Positions 48,892-60,300 are shown, counted from the first letter of the stretch. The stretch: DNA of 64,000 nt from Molanna angustata (GCA_963576475.1 OY754968.1:11555607-11619606); one strand, 5' to 3'. Notes: a model not told the origin generated them from the letters alone. Program-made: numbers and translations.

Positions 48892-49027
48892 TTTTAAATC
48901 AAACAAATGATTTGGTCTACATATATATTTTTTCCTGAATCCAGGACGACCGTTTCAGCTTATTAGGCCCTGTCCTGGATTCAGGAAAAAATATATATGT
49001 AGACCAAATCATTTGTTTGATTTAAAA
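48892..49027. repeat. Perfect foldback, 56-bp arms, Penelope-like motif
   Basis: The arms 48892-48947 and 48972-49027 are exact complements around a 24-bp loop, with imperfect symmetry about 15 bp further out. The right-to-left reading contains GGGCCTAATAAGCTGAAACG, then GTCGTCCTGGATTCAGG. This is a short hairpin followed by GAAACG, the same arrangement as at 4371-4688 and 56356-56502. No protein is encoded. Confidence 0.85.
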
Positions 49028-49798
49028 TACCTTTTATTATGGAATTCTACATATTCAACACCGTCAGTATTGACAAAATTAAAAAATCAGAAATCGAACC
49101 TATTTGAAATTATGTAGGTAGGTACTTACATATACCTATTTAAAATATTTATTTAAATATTTAAAATATCACCTATTTTATGGGCGGATGTATCTGCAGC
49201 ATTTTCACAATGTTATCAATTGTTGCATTTTTTATCGGCTATATTAATTACCTAACTATCATTTGATTTGTTTCAATCAATTATGATGGCCAATCGAAAA
49301 AAAACTCTCAACAGTTGATGCTAATAAATCCTAAGTCATGTTATTTTTTTCTTAATATATATTATCACACGGGTAAGTTGTCTATGTATGTATCTGGGTA
49401 TAAATAAATAAAAATAGGTAGAGCTAAACAATCAAATGTTACTAATGGTCCCCCGTCGACCGATAGCTACTCAATATCATTAATTGTTAACACAGCCGCA
49501 ATATTGTTATTATTTCTGTATTTATTTATAAATAAATTGGATTTTTTAGAGATTTCCGTTAGGAATAGGAATAACTAAATGCTGAATGAAGCATGAACAT
49601 ATCAACAAAAAGTGTGAACAAATAAATGTTGCCTGTTTTGGTAGAGTGACAGCAACATCAGGGAGCTATTGATCAGTGTTCATATTACAGGGTTGAAATC
49701 AGTATTATTAATTGATAACATTTTATTATTCGTTAAAAAACACATTACCCAACTCTAAAATTCTAACATTTTTGTAAAATTGCCTACCAACTGCAGAA

Positions 49799-50201
49799 GC
49801 TAGAACGCTGAAAATTGGTACAAACATAGACAAATACAAAATCTCAAATAAGTTTTTTCAAAAAAATTACAGGGTTTCTCAAATATTTTTTATTAAGAAA
49901 AGTATTTTTTTTTATGATAAATTTATGAGTTTAACTGCCTACTTTTCCAAAGCTTTTACAATTATCGAAAAAAGCCGAAACACCCCAACTAGATAATTTA
50001 ATTTTCTATAAAAAATATTAGCATTGTAGTAGAAGATCTCAATTTTTTTTAACAATTTAGTGACGACATTGCTTCATACATTTTGTATGGCAGTCGCCTA
50101 TACACAATATGTAAGGAGACTTAATAGTTTGATACTTCATCTCCAAACATACATACATACCATCATGCTATTTTCATATTCTGACATACATACCTACATA
50201 T
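49799..50201 (+). mobile_element. HINE-3, left piece (5'-truncated)
   Basis: Starts at CTAGAACGCTGAAAATTGG (an internal HINE position) and runs to TACCTACATAT, where a TIR transposon interrupts it. It continues at 52101. The microsatellite half is absent. Confidence 0.88.
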
Positions 50202-50631
50202 GAGGAGGTTAAAAGCAAAAGTGCCAAAGTCGTAGTGAGATTAATTTGAGAAAAATGCGAAAATATGATATCTATAAAATATAAGTGTTAGATATAAAAA
50301 AAAATATTTTGTTATGAAGATTTATTTATTTATATAATTTTACAATAGTCATATTAAAAAAATATCAATGGAATGCTGAGAAAAACAAATATAAAAAATG
50401 GAGATTGGCAGTTTTGCACGTAAAAAGAGGAAGTTGGCGCTTTTGCATCTGACATTGATGGAGAGTGGCGGTTTTGCACACAACATTCTTCAAAAACTGA
50501 CAGGGTGGCACATAAAAAAATACCACGCCAGCAGAGTTTTTAAAAAAGAAAATTATAAAAAAATATACGTAACCAAGTTTTTTTTGGAAAAACATTCATA
50601 AAAAAATATGAAAGAAATATAATAAATTATG

Positions 50632-51167
50632 TTAAATCATCAATCCATCTGAGGCATTTTCTATTGACTTGCAAATCTCTTCAGCTTCTTCATAAAATTC
50701 ATTATTTTCGTTGACACCATCCACTATATTCTTGTTAAATATTAAATTTGGTATATTCTTCCACTCGCTTCCATAATGTTTGCACAAAAGGTTGGCAACG
50801 TCCTTAATTTTGTCTTCTTTTATTTTTACTGCATTTTGAGGTCTAAGCCGTATATCAGAAACAGATTTTTCTTTCTTCAAGACCGACTTGTAGTCTCCCA
50901 GATCGACTCGATAGCGAGTTTCGCCTTTTAGAAGTATATTATGATTACTTGCACGTTTAATGTAGAATCTTTTACACATGTTTATTTTAAAATGCCATGA
51001 GCCGGTTGGTTTAAAAATATTGGCTGCCTCACTTTTCCAATCGTAGACAAAGTTTTCTGAAAGTCTTTTCACTGTTCCAAATTTTCGAAAAACCTCTAGA
51101 TATTCTTCCGGTTGGATGACCTCTTCTTGTTTTTTAATATCCTTTTCAATCAACCCGAATACTCTGT
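50632..51167 (-). pseudogene. C-terminal exon of an unassigned transposase-like protein
   Basis: The exon follows a TTGTTTAG acceptor. Joined to a phase-1 upstream exon it would start with Asp: (D)RVFGLIEKDIKKQEEV, IQPEEYLEVFRKFGTVKRLS, then FVYDWKSEAANIFKPTGSWH, and a basic region with FYIKRASNHNILLKGETRYR. It ends in an acidic tail and a stop at 50632. From memory, a DRxF..IEKxxrK..xxxPExY segment follows a GHSFLP-type motif in a multi-copy insect transposase-like family. The preceding catalytic part is not present here. The 198-codon open frame extends 20 codons into the presumed intron. About 177 codons are likely real. Confidence 0.6.
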
Positions 51168-51648
51168 CTAAACAATTATAGAAAATAATAAAAACAATTA
51201 TATTTATAGCTAAAAAATATGTAAACACACATATGTAGATAGGTAGGTACTTAGATATTACTTATAAGTTAATCGAAAAATTACGCAAAGAAAAAAAGAC
51301 ACATAAAAATATTTAACAATAAAAAAAATATTGACAATGATAGTAAATAGTGGTAGTATAAAGTCAAAGCATAAAATGAGCAAAAAATAAAAATATATAC
51401 TTTTGAATAAATCTACGTTGAAATAAATTGAAAATTGTATTTTTTATATTGAAATTTTTGTTAGCACAAGTTTTTATTTATATATAGCACAAGTTGGTAT
51501 TTTTTTAAGATTGTATATAATTTTTTTTGAACAAACAATTAAAAAAAGGAAAAACTATATTAAAATATCTTAATCATCACTAAACATGTACCGACTTTCT
51601 GGGACATGGTGTACTACTACTAAACTCCATACGAATTTGGACACTTAC

Positions 51649-51743
51649 CTTTTGATAATTTCTATGTTTCTTTTCCACTTTGCTTTGTTAACACTTCTTT
51701 TCCTGCCTTTCTCCGTGGTTACTGGATAAGTATTAATGTTCAT
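51649..51743 (-). pseudogene. Candidate first exon of the same transposase-like gene
   Basis: ATG at 51743 opens MNINTYPVTTEKGRKRSVNK and AKWKRNIEIIKR, then GTAAGT. The basic KR..W.RN pattern is a usual N-terminus of the same type of multi-copy insect proteins (from memory). The exon ends in phase 2, while the C-terminal exon needs a phase-1 partner, so they cannot be joined directly. That supports loss of the exons between them. Confidence 0.45.
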
Positions 51744-52100
51744 TGCGATCAGACTTAAAGAAAACTAATAAAAATTAATAAAAAACACGCTGCTAACATC
51801 AACAACACTTGAAGAAATTTAATATGACACGAATCTACATGAAGTTGTTGCGGTAGTTCGCAATCTTAACTGTGATTGGCTAAAACGAACGATGGCGTAT
51901 TTGCATGTGAGCTGTCATTGAGATTGGCACTTTTGCTTCTAATCCCACTTTTTAACATCGTTTTTGTACGTTTTTTTGTCACTTTTGCAGTTTAACCTCT
52001 ATAGAGATTATAAATAAAATTATGAAGAACAATACTACATCATTAACTCAAAATGTCACGATTTTCGAGATTGTCACTTTTGCTTTTAACCTCCTCATAT

Positions 52101-52232
52101 GTTGTATAGAAAACAAAATATCTGACAATATTCAATAATTTGTATTTATGGGTTTATAGTTTGGTACATATTCTTCAACTATACATACTATCGCTATTGA
52201 CAGTTGGATCTCATGTGTTACATGCAACTAGT
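52101..52232 (+). mobile_element. HINE-3, right piece (3' end)
   Basis: Resumes GTTGTATAGAAAACAAAATA and ends with GACAGTTGGATCTC, the CATGTGTTACATG hairpin and CAACTAGT (CTAGT 52228-52232). Confidence 0.9.
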
Positions 52233-52425
52233 AGTAAAAAAAATTACGCCTCTCAGAATTCACCATTGCACCGATGCCTTATCATATATATAATTTGGAA
52301 AGGATCAGGTTCGTGGATATATACTATATGTCCAGGATTCTTTTCAGGAGCCACATTAGACAGGAATGATTCATTGTTTTGTTACCAGCAGTGAGTACAT
52401 TTAACATGAAATCAAAGGTGGCCTG
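52233..52425 (+). repeat. Diverged repeat, plus copy (pairs with 53818-53962)
   Basis: Contains CATTGCACCGATGCCTTA, AATTTGGAAAGGATCA, GGAGCCACATTAGACAGGAA and AACATGAAATCAAAGGTGG. The complement of 53818-53962 has the same blocks in the same order. In one frame both copies encode CPG..GATLDRN, which hints at a coding origin. Family unknown. Confidence 0.7.
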
Positions 52426-52549
52426 ATTAAGTAACGATTACTTATGGTATTCTTATTTATTATACTGTTAAATTTTATTTTATTACGTTGCCCATTTTAT
52501 TAAATATATACGTATGAATAAAAAAATAGCAATATCATGTGTGCATCGC

Positions 52550-52630
52550 CTTCCACCGAACATCATAATGTTAAGTGCGTTAGACTTACGAGTCGGTGGA
52601 TTCGGGTTCGAAACTTCGGATTAACTACTA
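52550..52630 (+). repeat. Degenerate tRNA-like sequence
   Basis: GTCGGTGGATTCGGGTTCGA has a B box (GGGTTCGAAAC) about 40 bp after GTTAAGTGCGTTAGACT. It does not fold into a clean cloverleaf by eye, so a tRNA pseudogene or SINE head is likely. Confidence 0.4.
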
Positions 52631-52639
52631 CGCCAAAAT

Positions 52640-53350
52640 ACTCTTCTAATAATAATATAATCTTCTTTTTCTAATGTCAGGTGTATTTGTATTTTAATTT
52701 GCCAGTATGTACCTAATTATAAAAAAAAGTAAATGTGAGAAGGTTTTAAGGAAGGTTTTATACATAAGAAATGATTAACAATCTACGAGTATTAACATTT
52801 GACATAATTTATTTTTAATTTCTTTTAACAAGTTTTATTACAAAACTATGCCTACATATTATATTATGTATGGTGTGAAGATAGACCCACTCCGCTCCTG
52901 TCAGGATTGAAGGTTGTACCTATAGATAGATATGAAGGTACCTACCTATAACGTGAACCGCTAGTAGCAAATAGATTGTCAGCTGCGATGACATTCAAAT
53001 TTTATTGAATTGTAACAAAATGACAAATGGAGAAAACAAATTAAAATGAAATTGGTGATTTGTGTTTTTCATATTGTTATGTATTATTATAATATACGTA
53101 TAAGGAAGGTAGCTATATCTGTGTATTCGGATATAGATAGTTCCTCGTTATCAGCGGGAGGTCAACGAATTATGGACAGTAGAAGCAATAGATTAAAAGC
53201 TTAACAAAATGTTAAGAGGTGCATATTCCGACATAATATTTAATTCGTTATGGAGTAGGTAAGAAATGAAGAAGGTTCGATTATTTTTTCTATCAAAACA
53301 TTAACGAATGAGATTATTAGTATAATTTTGATGATGTTTTTAAATATAAA
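52640..53350. other. AT-rich DNA, no gene seen
   Basis: No feature recognised. Confidence 0.4.
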
Positions 53351-53357
53351 CACATTT

Positions 53358-53781
53358 AACTGTCATCAGTTGCCGTCCTCCAGTTGGACACCTGGAGAAG
53401 CTGTTCTGCAACCCTCCTCACATTATTTTCACACTATCTTCCCACCTCATCCTTGGTCTACCAACCCTCCTTTTCCCACCCGGATGTCCATATAGAATCC
53501 TTCTGGGGACCCGTCTTTCCGGCATTCTTTGTACATGGCCCGCCCATCTCAGTCAAAGTAACCTTATATGGGTTGAGATACACGGGGCCTGATAAATTCG
53601 TCATTACGCCGAATCTATCTTCAAAAACGGGTCCACGGATCCTCCGCAGGACTTTTCTCTCAAATGAGTCCAACATCTCTGCCATTCTCACTGTTAGGGT
53701 CAATGCCTCGCAGCCATATGCCAACACTGTCCTGACTATGGTCTTGTACAGGGTATATTTAAAAAAATGGGCAAAGTACAA
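53358..53781 (-). pseudogene. LINE-B family fragment, RT C-terminus
   Basis: The minus-strand translation reads LYKTIVRTVLAYGCEALTLT, MLDSFERKVLRRIRGPVFED, then after a frame change AGHVQRMPERRVPRRILYGH, PGGKRRVGRPRMRWEDSV and a broken end. It aligns with residues of LINE-B at 30610-31060 (LYKTLIRPVLSYGSE.., ERKVLRRIYGP, AGHVQRMSEEDVPRRI). The copy is older and more damaged than 30260-31094. The plus-strand 134-codon frame is antisense noise. Confidence 0.88.
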
Positions 53782-53817
53782 AAATTAAAAAATAATATAA
53801 AATTAAGAATAAACTTA

Positions 53818-53962
53818 ATCAACCCACCTTTGATTTCATGTAACATGTACTACATGAATTATTCCTGTCTAATGTGGCTCCTGGACATAGAGAATATTTC
53901 TGCGGATTTGATACTTTCCAAATTTTATGTAGTAAGGCATCAGTACAATGGCAAATCCTGAG
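53818..53962 (-). repeat. Diverged repeat, minus copy (pairs with 52233-52425)
   Basis: On the minus strand one open frame reads MLRICHCTDALLHKIWKVSN, PQKYSLCPGATLDRNNSCST and CYMKSKVG with a stop. The plus copy has related but frameshifted codons. Possibly a captured or transposon-derived exon. Unassigned. Confidence 0.55.
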
Positions 53963-54039
53963 CATCGTTAGTGTTTTTTTTTGTCTAATAGAAACGTTGA
54001 GGGCTTTAATTACAATTTGTCTGATTTTTAACACTAAAA

Positions 54040-55980
54040 TTAATTTTTAACATTTGTGATAATATTAAAACCTATCAAACGACTACTTAAGTATGCAAAT
54101 CGGTATTGTAAAACATAATTAGCTAACGAATTAGTATAACTACATATCTGCAAACATCTTGGAAAAATTACATGGGCTGTTTAGATTTTTTTGCTTTGTT
54201 GGTAGATCCGCAAATTGTTAAGTATACCTCGTAGTAAATAGTCAAGATATTGGAGACAATAATTATTTCTTTACAAAATTGGGATACAAAATATTGCGTT
54301 GAGCATTGTTGATCTCAAACTCTTGTCCCATATTATAGGCATAAGTCTTAACTTTTGTATAGTAAAAACTTATTTGGTGTCGTACCTACATCAGATATTT
54401 TTCGGGTAATGGGATCTTTTAAATGTGCTCCATTCCGGCTAATGACTTCAGTATTCAGATATATTTCTTTCTGACAATAAAAAAATATTTATTTTCTATA
54501 AATTTTGGAAGAGTCAACACGATTATATCATAATTTATTAAAAAGAAGATAAAACTGCTTACCTGTGCTGTAATGGATATATTGAAACCTGTTATACCAG
54601 ATTATACATGATATTATATTATTAAAATATCATGATTTATTTTATATAAGGTTTTGAATTATTGAGTTTCATCGATGTATTTCCCAAATAGATTAATAAT
54701 GTTCCAACTACTTTTTTAAACATAATTTATGAAACGTTTTAACACAAAAATTTCTACCACATTCTTTGAACGCAGCAACTTTGTATATTTTAAAATAAAT
54801 CAAAAATTGGCAGACATTATACTGGAGCGTTAATTTAATTTGAATACATCACCATACATTATATAATTTTATTTTACCATTATTTTATTTATAAAAACAA
54901 CATGTATTTTTGCAATTTGAGTAAATAATCTAATTTTCATTACGTACTTACCAACTTTGTATACCTACTTGAAAAAAATATGTGCAATATATTTCAATTC
55001 AACGAATAAAAAGGACTTCATAGCACATTTTTTTTTTGCAAATGTGTTTGTCAATAATGTTATGACTGAATTTTTATTAACGCTTTGGCATTGCTGTGAT
55101 GATATACCATCTTTTATTTACCTTTTCCTGGAATAAAACCCAAAATAACTGTAGGGAGAAATTTAATAAGATCAACTTAATATTGTTTTAGTTCAAATAA
55201 GTTAGTTGGAATGCATTAATTAGTCTGCAAATAATGCCACGAAATATGTTCCAGAGTAGCACAGGATCGTGAGATCTTCGTCCAATTATCTACATTGCTT
55301 AAGTTAAGAAAACAAATGAATAAAGTATTTATTATATAATAATATCAATTGCAAACGTAGTACCAACGTCTCAATATTAGTTACATAAAAATCAGACTAT
55401 TAAATTTATATTAATAGTTTGCAAAACGATGCGTTTTTTTACCTATTTGAAATGTCAGGAAGGTACGGTTTATTATAAATTGCCCAACAAAGTAATAATT
55501 CATAGAAATTCGATGCTATGGAACAGTTGACAAACAGAGCCAAAAAGTTGTTAAAAAAGTAGACGTAAGTCCAAATAGGACGGAAGCCAAAATTGTATTG
55601 AATATTAATCGATAAATGTGAGAAGATTTATAAAAAAGTAGAAATACAATAAGAAAAGCGAGTCAAATTTTGTACTGTTAAAACAATGATAATTTTGATT
55701 GTATCCATTGTAGCATATCAGACAGATGAATGAAACGTCAGTCTTTTTTATGGGTTTGAAGTAACCAGTCACTCTGACACCCAGGAAACTAAAAAATAGA
55801 TTAATTATTTGTAAAACTTGCATTCAATGATAGACATAGGTAGGTATTTGCCCAATTTTTTAATGTAAGATAACAAGGACTGAGGCATATTCTGTATTTT
55901 CTAGATAAGATCGCCAGGAAAAATATTGTCACTGAATAATCTTCAAGATAATTTCAACAAACTTTAAATAGAGAAATAGG
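54040..55980. other. AT-rich DNA, no gene seen
   Basis: No feature recognised. Confidence 0.45.
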
Positions 55981-55987
55981 AATAATA

Positions 55988-56208
55988 ATACATACCATCA
56001 TGCTGTTTTCATATTCAGGGTAGGAAAAAAGGACTGACCTCCATACTATCCTATCTTGACATACATACCTACACGTGTTGTATAGAAAACAAAATATCTT
56101 AAAATATTCAATAATTTGAATTTATGGGTTTATAGTTTGGTACTTATTCTTCAACTATACATACTATCGCTATCGACAGTTGGATCTCATGTGTTACATG
56201 CAACTAGT
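55988..56208 (+). mobile_element. HINE-4, 3' fragment (about 220 bp)
   Basis: Starts at CATACCATCATGCTGTTTTC and ends TATCGACAGTTGGATCTC, then CATGTGTTACATG and CAACTAGT (56204-56208). It is strongly 5' truncated or internally deleted. Confidence 0.9.
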
Positions 56209-56355
56209 TTTATATGTTGGTACCTAATATTATTAAATATGATTGTTAGATTTAATTTTTTGATCGAAAGTTCTTGATGGAATTCCATTAATATTTCTTA
56301 AAATTTTTCAAAAACATTAAAAACAAAAAATGTTTATAATTTATTTCCACTGTTT

Positions 56356-56502
56356 ATTTTAGACTTCAACCTACAACCGGTTTCGTGTTAAGCACATTTT
56401 CAAGTAGTTTCGTGCTACAACCAATTTTGTGCTAAACACATTTTCAAGTACCTAGTTGAAAATGTGCTTAGCACGAAACGGTTGTAGGTTGTAGTCTAAA
56501 AT
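56356..56502. repeat. Foldback with tandem plus inverted units, Penelope-like motif
   Basis: Two direct units (56369-56406 and about 56413-56450, both ending ACATTTTCAAGTA) are followed by an inverted unit (56454-56502). Read on the plus strand the inverted unit is GTTGAAAATGTGCTTAGCAC, then GAAACGGTTGTAGG. GTGCTTAGCAC is a hairpin directly before GAAACG, paralleling 4371-4688. The direct-plus-inverted layout resembles Penelope-like terminal repeats. No RT is present. Confidence 0.8.
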
Positions 56503-56509
56503 ATGATTG

Positions 56510-57385
56510 ATTTTGACTGTGATGTCCTTAAGTGTCCAACGCCTGTCGAATATGAAATATGCTTGGTAGTACCTAATCCTTATTTTTCTCTTATGTGATA
56601 TTCCAATTTCATATAATTTAAAAATTTAAAAAATAAACAAACACGTCGAACATTATACAATATTATGTGGTTTGGAATTTCGAAATAAAGATTGTATCCC
56701 AATTTGAATTAATTTATGTTTGTTCGTTTTGTGATCACGTGACGATGGGTCGATGGAACGAGAAAAGTGTATGTACATCTAGATGGGAGTGTTGTTTATT
56801 TTTGGTGACATCGGTTGTATGCGAGGGAGCGTGATTCTCCACTACTCTTAAGTGCGATATGGAGATAACAACTCACAATAATAATTAGAACAACCGACGG
56901 GGAGTAATTAAATTCAAAATGGATTAACAATGCACCAATCTGTTTTCATCGATCGAAATGCATCGGTCCGTTGGGTCATGAGTCAAGAAAACAACATCGT
57001 TAGCTAGACCTCGATAAAAATTTCAAATACTTGACCATTTGGTGAACCTGCTTTCTGAATTAACATTTCTGATGCATCTGATGAAGTCTGAAACATTTAT
57101 CTTTTTATCTAATCCTTGTCCTCTCCTTTCGTCATTTTACTCTATTATATTCTGCCTTTATACATTCAATAATGATAATTATAGTGAACACTTCCTTGCA
57201 CCCTGCGCAAGTGGCGAGTTTATTGCCGTATGGCAATTTCTTCCGTGTTTCCAGCCCAGAGAAGCAATATTTGCGTAAGAAATTAATGTAAATGCTGGTA
57301 CAGGTAGATACCATACATATATCCACATTTCCTCAAAAAAAAATATTGTTTGGAAGTTATTGACAATAAGGAATACACCCGCCAT
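56510..57385. other. Unassigned DNA
   Basis: No gene recognised. Frames at 57039-57385 are short and overlapping on both strands. Confidence 0.4.
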
Positions 57386-57471
57386 AATACCTACTCAAGA
57401 ATCTACAGGGTAGACCTATAAAAATCCTAATACCTACTCAAGAATCTACAGGGTAGACCTATAAAAATCCT
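57386..57471 (+). repeat. Perfect 43-bp tandem duplication
   Basis: The unit beginning AATACCTACTCAAGAATCTA occurs at 57386-57428 and 57429-57471 without a mismatch, so it is probably recent. Confidence 0.93.
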
Positions 57472-57527
57472 CTTAAAGCCTAACCCTTTGATATATGTAG
57501 TAAGTAGTCTTGATCAAAAAAGTACGA

Positions 57528-57921
57528 TTTTGAGTATACTATGGAATAGCCTAAGTCCTGATATTACGTCGTCTATCTCACTAAACATCTTCAAGAAAAG
57601 GCTAAAGCAAAAATATTTATCTGACAACACCTGATTACATCTTCCTCTCCTCTTCCTTTCCTTATCCCTTAGTCTTCCTATCATTGCTATTATTTGTTCT
57701 TATATGCTATCTTCTTTGTTTTTTTCATTTTTTTATTACTTTTCTTCTGCTATCATTGTTTATTTTGTAATATGATTAACTTATTGCCATATTACACATT
57801 GTTTTGTATATTTAACATTTATTCTGGTTGGTTGGAAGAAATTGCCAACAGGCAATAAGCCCGCCAGTGTACTAATTATATTTAAAAGAAGATTAAAAAT
57901 AAATAAATAAATAAATAAAAT
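57528..57921 (+). pseudogene. CR1-like LINE 3' end, second copy
   Basis: The short coding remnant LWNSLSPDITSS-like (TGGAATAGCCTAAGTCCTGA) and FKKRLKQ (TTCAAGAAAAGGCTAAAGC) is followed by the 3' UTR with GGTTGGAAGAAATTGCC, GGCAATAAGCCCGCCAGTG and an AAAT-repeat tail (57897-57921). It is the same family as 34488-35032. Confidence 0.85.
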
Positions 57922-57924
57922 GGG

Positions 57925-59150
57925 GGAAACCTTCGTGCAGAAGTGTCTTAAACAGTCTTGATCTTGTGCATTTTTTGTGATATCTTAAATATTTTACGCA
58001 TTGATCTAAAAATTCTTTCAAAAAAAGCGCCGTTTAGTGATATAAGATCACCCAAAGCATCTATATCTCGATTGAGTGCTTTTATACAAAACAAATTAGT
58101 TGGAAATTATCAATGTCCCAAGCCCCACATATTATGCCAGGAGTAATTCATTCCACTGTAAAGACCCATTTACAATGAAAGTGCGATCATTGTGAATTGG
58201 TGAGTATTCTGTGATTCAGACGATCTTAATGTAAGATATCTTTCTGATGGCTCATTGTTTTGACACAGTTCTTGAATGTAGTGTGGAGCTTAGTCATTCA
58301 ATGCCATAAAAACCAACAAGCATATACAATATAGTCTTATAGTCCTGAAAAGCAATGTTCTTCATTAAGAAGAGGTGCACTATAATGAAAATTACCCATA
58401 GTTCATGCTCCCAAGTTACAAAACGTTGAAAGAAAAAAATGATATATATTTTTAAAATCAAAACGTCAATTCACAAATCATTGAGAGGAAGTCTTTCATG
58501 AAAAGGAAAATAATAATTCATTTATTGCACGGCCAGTTTTGATTTGCAAGATGATGATAACATACCAGGAGCATATAATTGATGAAGATATTGAATAGTA
58601 TTGCAGGATTCACTGACGACGTGTGTAGTAGGTATGCAGTGGGTTGGGTGAGGTGGGGGGAGTGAAGCAGCGTGCCGCGTGTCCAGACATTGTGGCCCCG
58701 TTTGCACGAAACGTCACAAAGATCGCGATTAGGAAAATATATAACTGCATACATATTCTGTGCTCCTGATTGTTTTTCAGTTTGTAATCTTATTTTAGTT
58801 TCCTCCGTAAACTAATGAGCCGGGATCCACAGGCACACACACACACACACTCTCTCCCTCACACACGGTCATATTTGATTAAAATCATAAGAAGTGTTGG
58901 GACCTAAACATGAAGAAAAGCAAAAATATTCTGTCATAAATAATTACTACACTATTTCTACATAATATTATACTTGACTTTTTTTAAATTGTATAATTTG
59001 TCCTTATATACAAAGAATACTTTTTACCAAAAATTTTAAGCACATTAGGTACATGCACCGAGAAAAAGAGTATTGAAGAATTATGAGTTTTGTTTAAAAA
59101 ATTGAAATAAAGTTTTTCTAAAATGAATTATGATATTTATATAAGACTGT
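57925..59150. other. No gene; AC/TC microsatellite
   Basis: A CA then CT tract lies at 58832-58866. A GC-richer stretch at 58620-58715 (GGTGGGGGGAGTGAAGCAGC) has no recognisable content. Confidence 0.45.
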
Positions 59151-59151
59151 G

Positions 59152-59420
59152 TAGCACCGGCTTAGAATAATGTTTCCACTCTTTTCTATAATAGTCGTTT
59201 TCGAGTGTCAAGTAAGAGCCGGATAATCAAAAATACACACAAGAGGCCTATCTCACATAGTTCAGCACTGAGGTTCATCACTCATTCTGAATATTGCCTT
59301 TGTTAGGTGATACAAGACTGGTGAGTGAAGATACGCATGTGTCGTGCTTATATTTATAAGGAAATACACATCCGAACTCTTGTCATTTACAGTGATATGA
59401 TGACATAGGTGCATATTGCA
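59152..59420 (+). mobile_element. Short interspersed repeat, second copy
   Basis: A diverged partner of 23645-23940: GCACCGGCTTAGAATAATGT, GTTTTCGAGTGTCAAG, ATCTCACATAGTTCAGCACT and GAGGTTCATCACTCATTCTG. Its 3' end (CAGTGATATGATGACAT) is decayed. Confidence 0.65.
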
Positions 59421-59491
59421 TTTAAATGACTTCATAAAGTATTATGGACTTGTCTGTCTGCGTTCAAAGACAGGTTTTTATTTAATATATG

Positions 59492-59922
59492 ACTAGTTGC
59501 ATGTAACACATGAGATCCAACTGTCGATAGCCATAGTATGTATAGATGATGAATACGTACCAAACTATTAACCCCTAAATCCAAATTATTGAATATTTTA
59601 AGATAGATATTTTGTTTTCTATACAAAACATGTAGGTTTGCATGTCAATATAGGATAATATGGAGGTCAGTTTTTTTCCTACTCAGAATATGAAAACAGC
59701 CTGAAGGTATGTATGTACACACACAGACACACTAAATGTTCTACTTCGAATTCTGAGTAAATAAAATCATGTATGGAACATATATGCTGCGAATATGCTG
59801 TTTTTTACTTCAAAGTTGAAAAACACTATGAAATATATGTCCATACAAATCTCGCGTTTTTGGTACGATACTTTGTCCATATATTAAGAGAAATAAATTC
59901 TCTTGAACAAATCGACTGCTGG
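59492..59922 (-). mobile_element. HINE-5, internally deleted copy (431 bp)
   Basis: The complemented 3' end ACTAGTTGCATGTAACACAT is at 59492, and the complemented 5' end AACAAATCGACTGCTGG is at 59922. The middle is missing: the join near 59717 goes from the CATACATACCTTCAG block straight to the GT microsatellite. Both subterminal repeats remain, so this is a small non-autonomous derivative. Confidence 0.88.
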
Positions 59923-60230
59923 ATTATATTAAATGAATTATTGGCAATATCAGTTTCAAAAGTAGGTAAGCTTATATTTTCAAACATAACAATGGGTTAT
60001 CTTATTGTGGTTACATTTTCTGACAGCGACTCCATTTAGTTAAAACAGTTTGTCAGTTAAAGACCATAAAACACCCAGAGATAATAAAGAATACACGCGC
60101 CAGGGTGGCTTTAAACTATAAAAATAGAAACAAAATAGATGACAAAATGAGGGGGTTAATGCTGGTCATTTTATGGACTTAACTTCGTAATTTAAAATAC
60201 CTACAGACCCGCAGCTAGTATAACAAAACC
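59923..60230. other. Unassigned DNA with a possible Helitron-like end
   Basis: ACAGACCCGCAGCTAGTATA at about 60203-60222 has a CTAGT preceded by a C/G-rich element, as in Helitron termini. No partner end is seen. Confidence 0.3.
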
Positions 60231-60234
60231 AGAT

Positions 60235-60300
60235 TTATTTTGAACATATGAAAAAACAAATACATCGCACACTGGCGGGCTTATTAAAAGAAAAATAGTT
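60235..60300 (-). repeat. CR1-like LINE 3' terminal fragment
   Basis: Complemented it reads AATAAGCCCGCCAGTGTGCG, matching the end of the CR1-like copies (AATAAGCCCGCCAGTGTGCA at about 34962-34981). Confidence 0.7.

Larger units (their letters stand above)
50202..52096 (-). mobile_element. Unclassified TIR transposon, 1895 bp, ATAT target duplication
   Basis: The terminal inverted repeats begin GAGGAGGTTAAAAGCAAAAG and match perfectly for 22 bp. ATAT at 50198-50201 and 52097-52100 is the 4-bp target duplication, since uninterrupted HINE copies have a single CTACATATGTTG at this site. Subterminal copies of GGC(A/G)(C/G)TTTTGCA lie at 50407, 50436, 50467, 51894, 51926 and 51979. A 4-bp duplication and the encoded C-terminus suggest a Sola-like element, but I cannot confirm this. 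It holds two exon-like pieces of one gene on the minus strand and lacks the middle. Confidence 0.88.

Noticed and set aside
53384..53788. 134-codon plus-strand frame
   Set aside because: Antisense to a LINE-B family fragment with clear RT C-terminal motifs on the minus strand.
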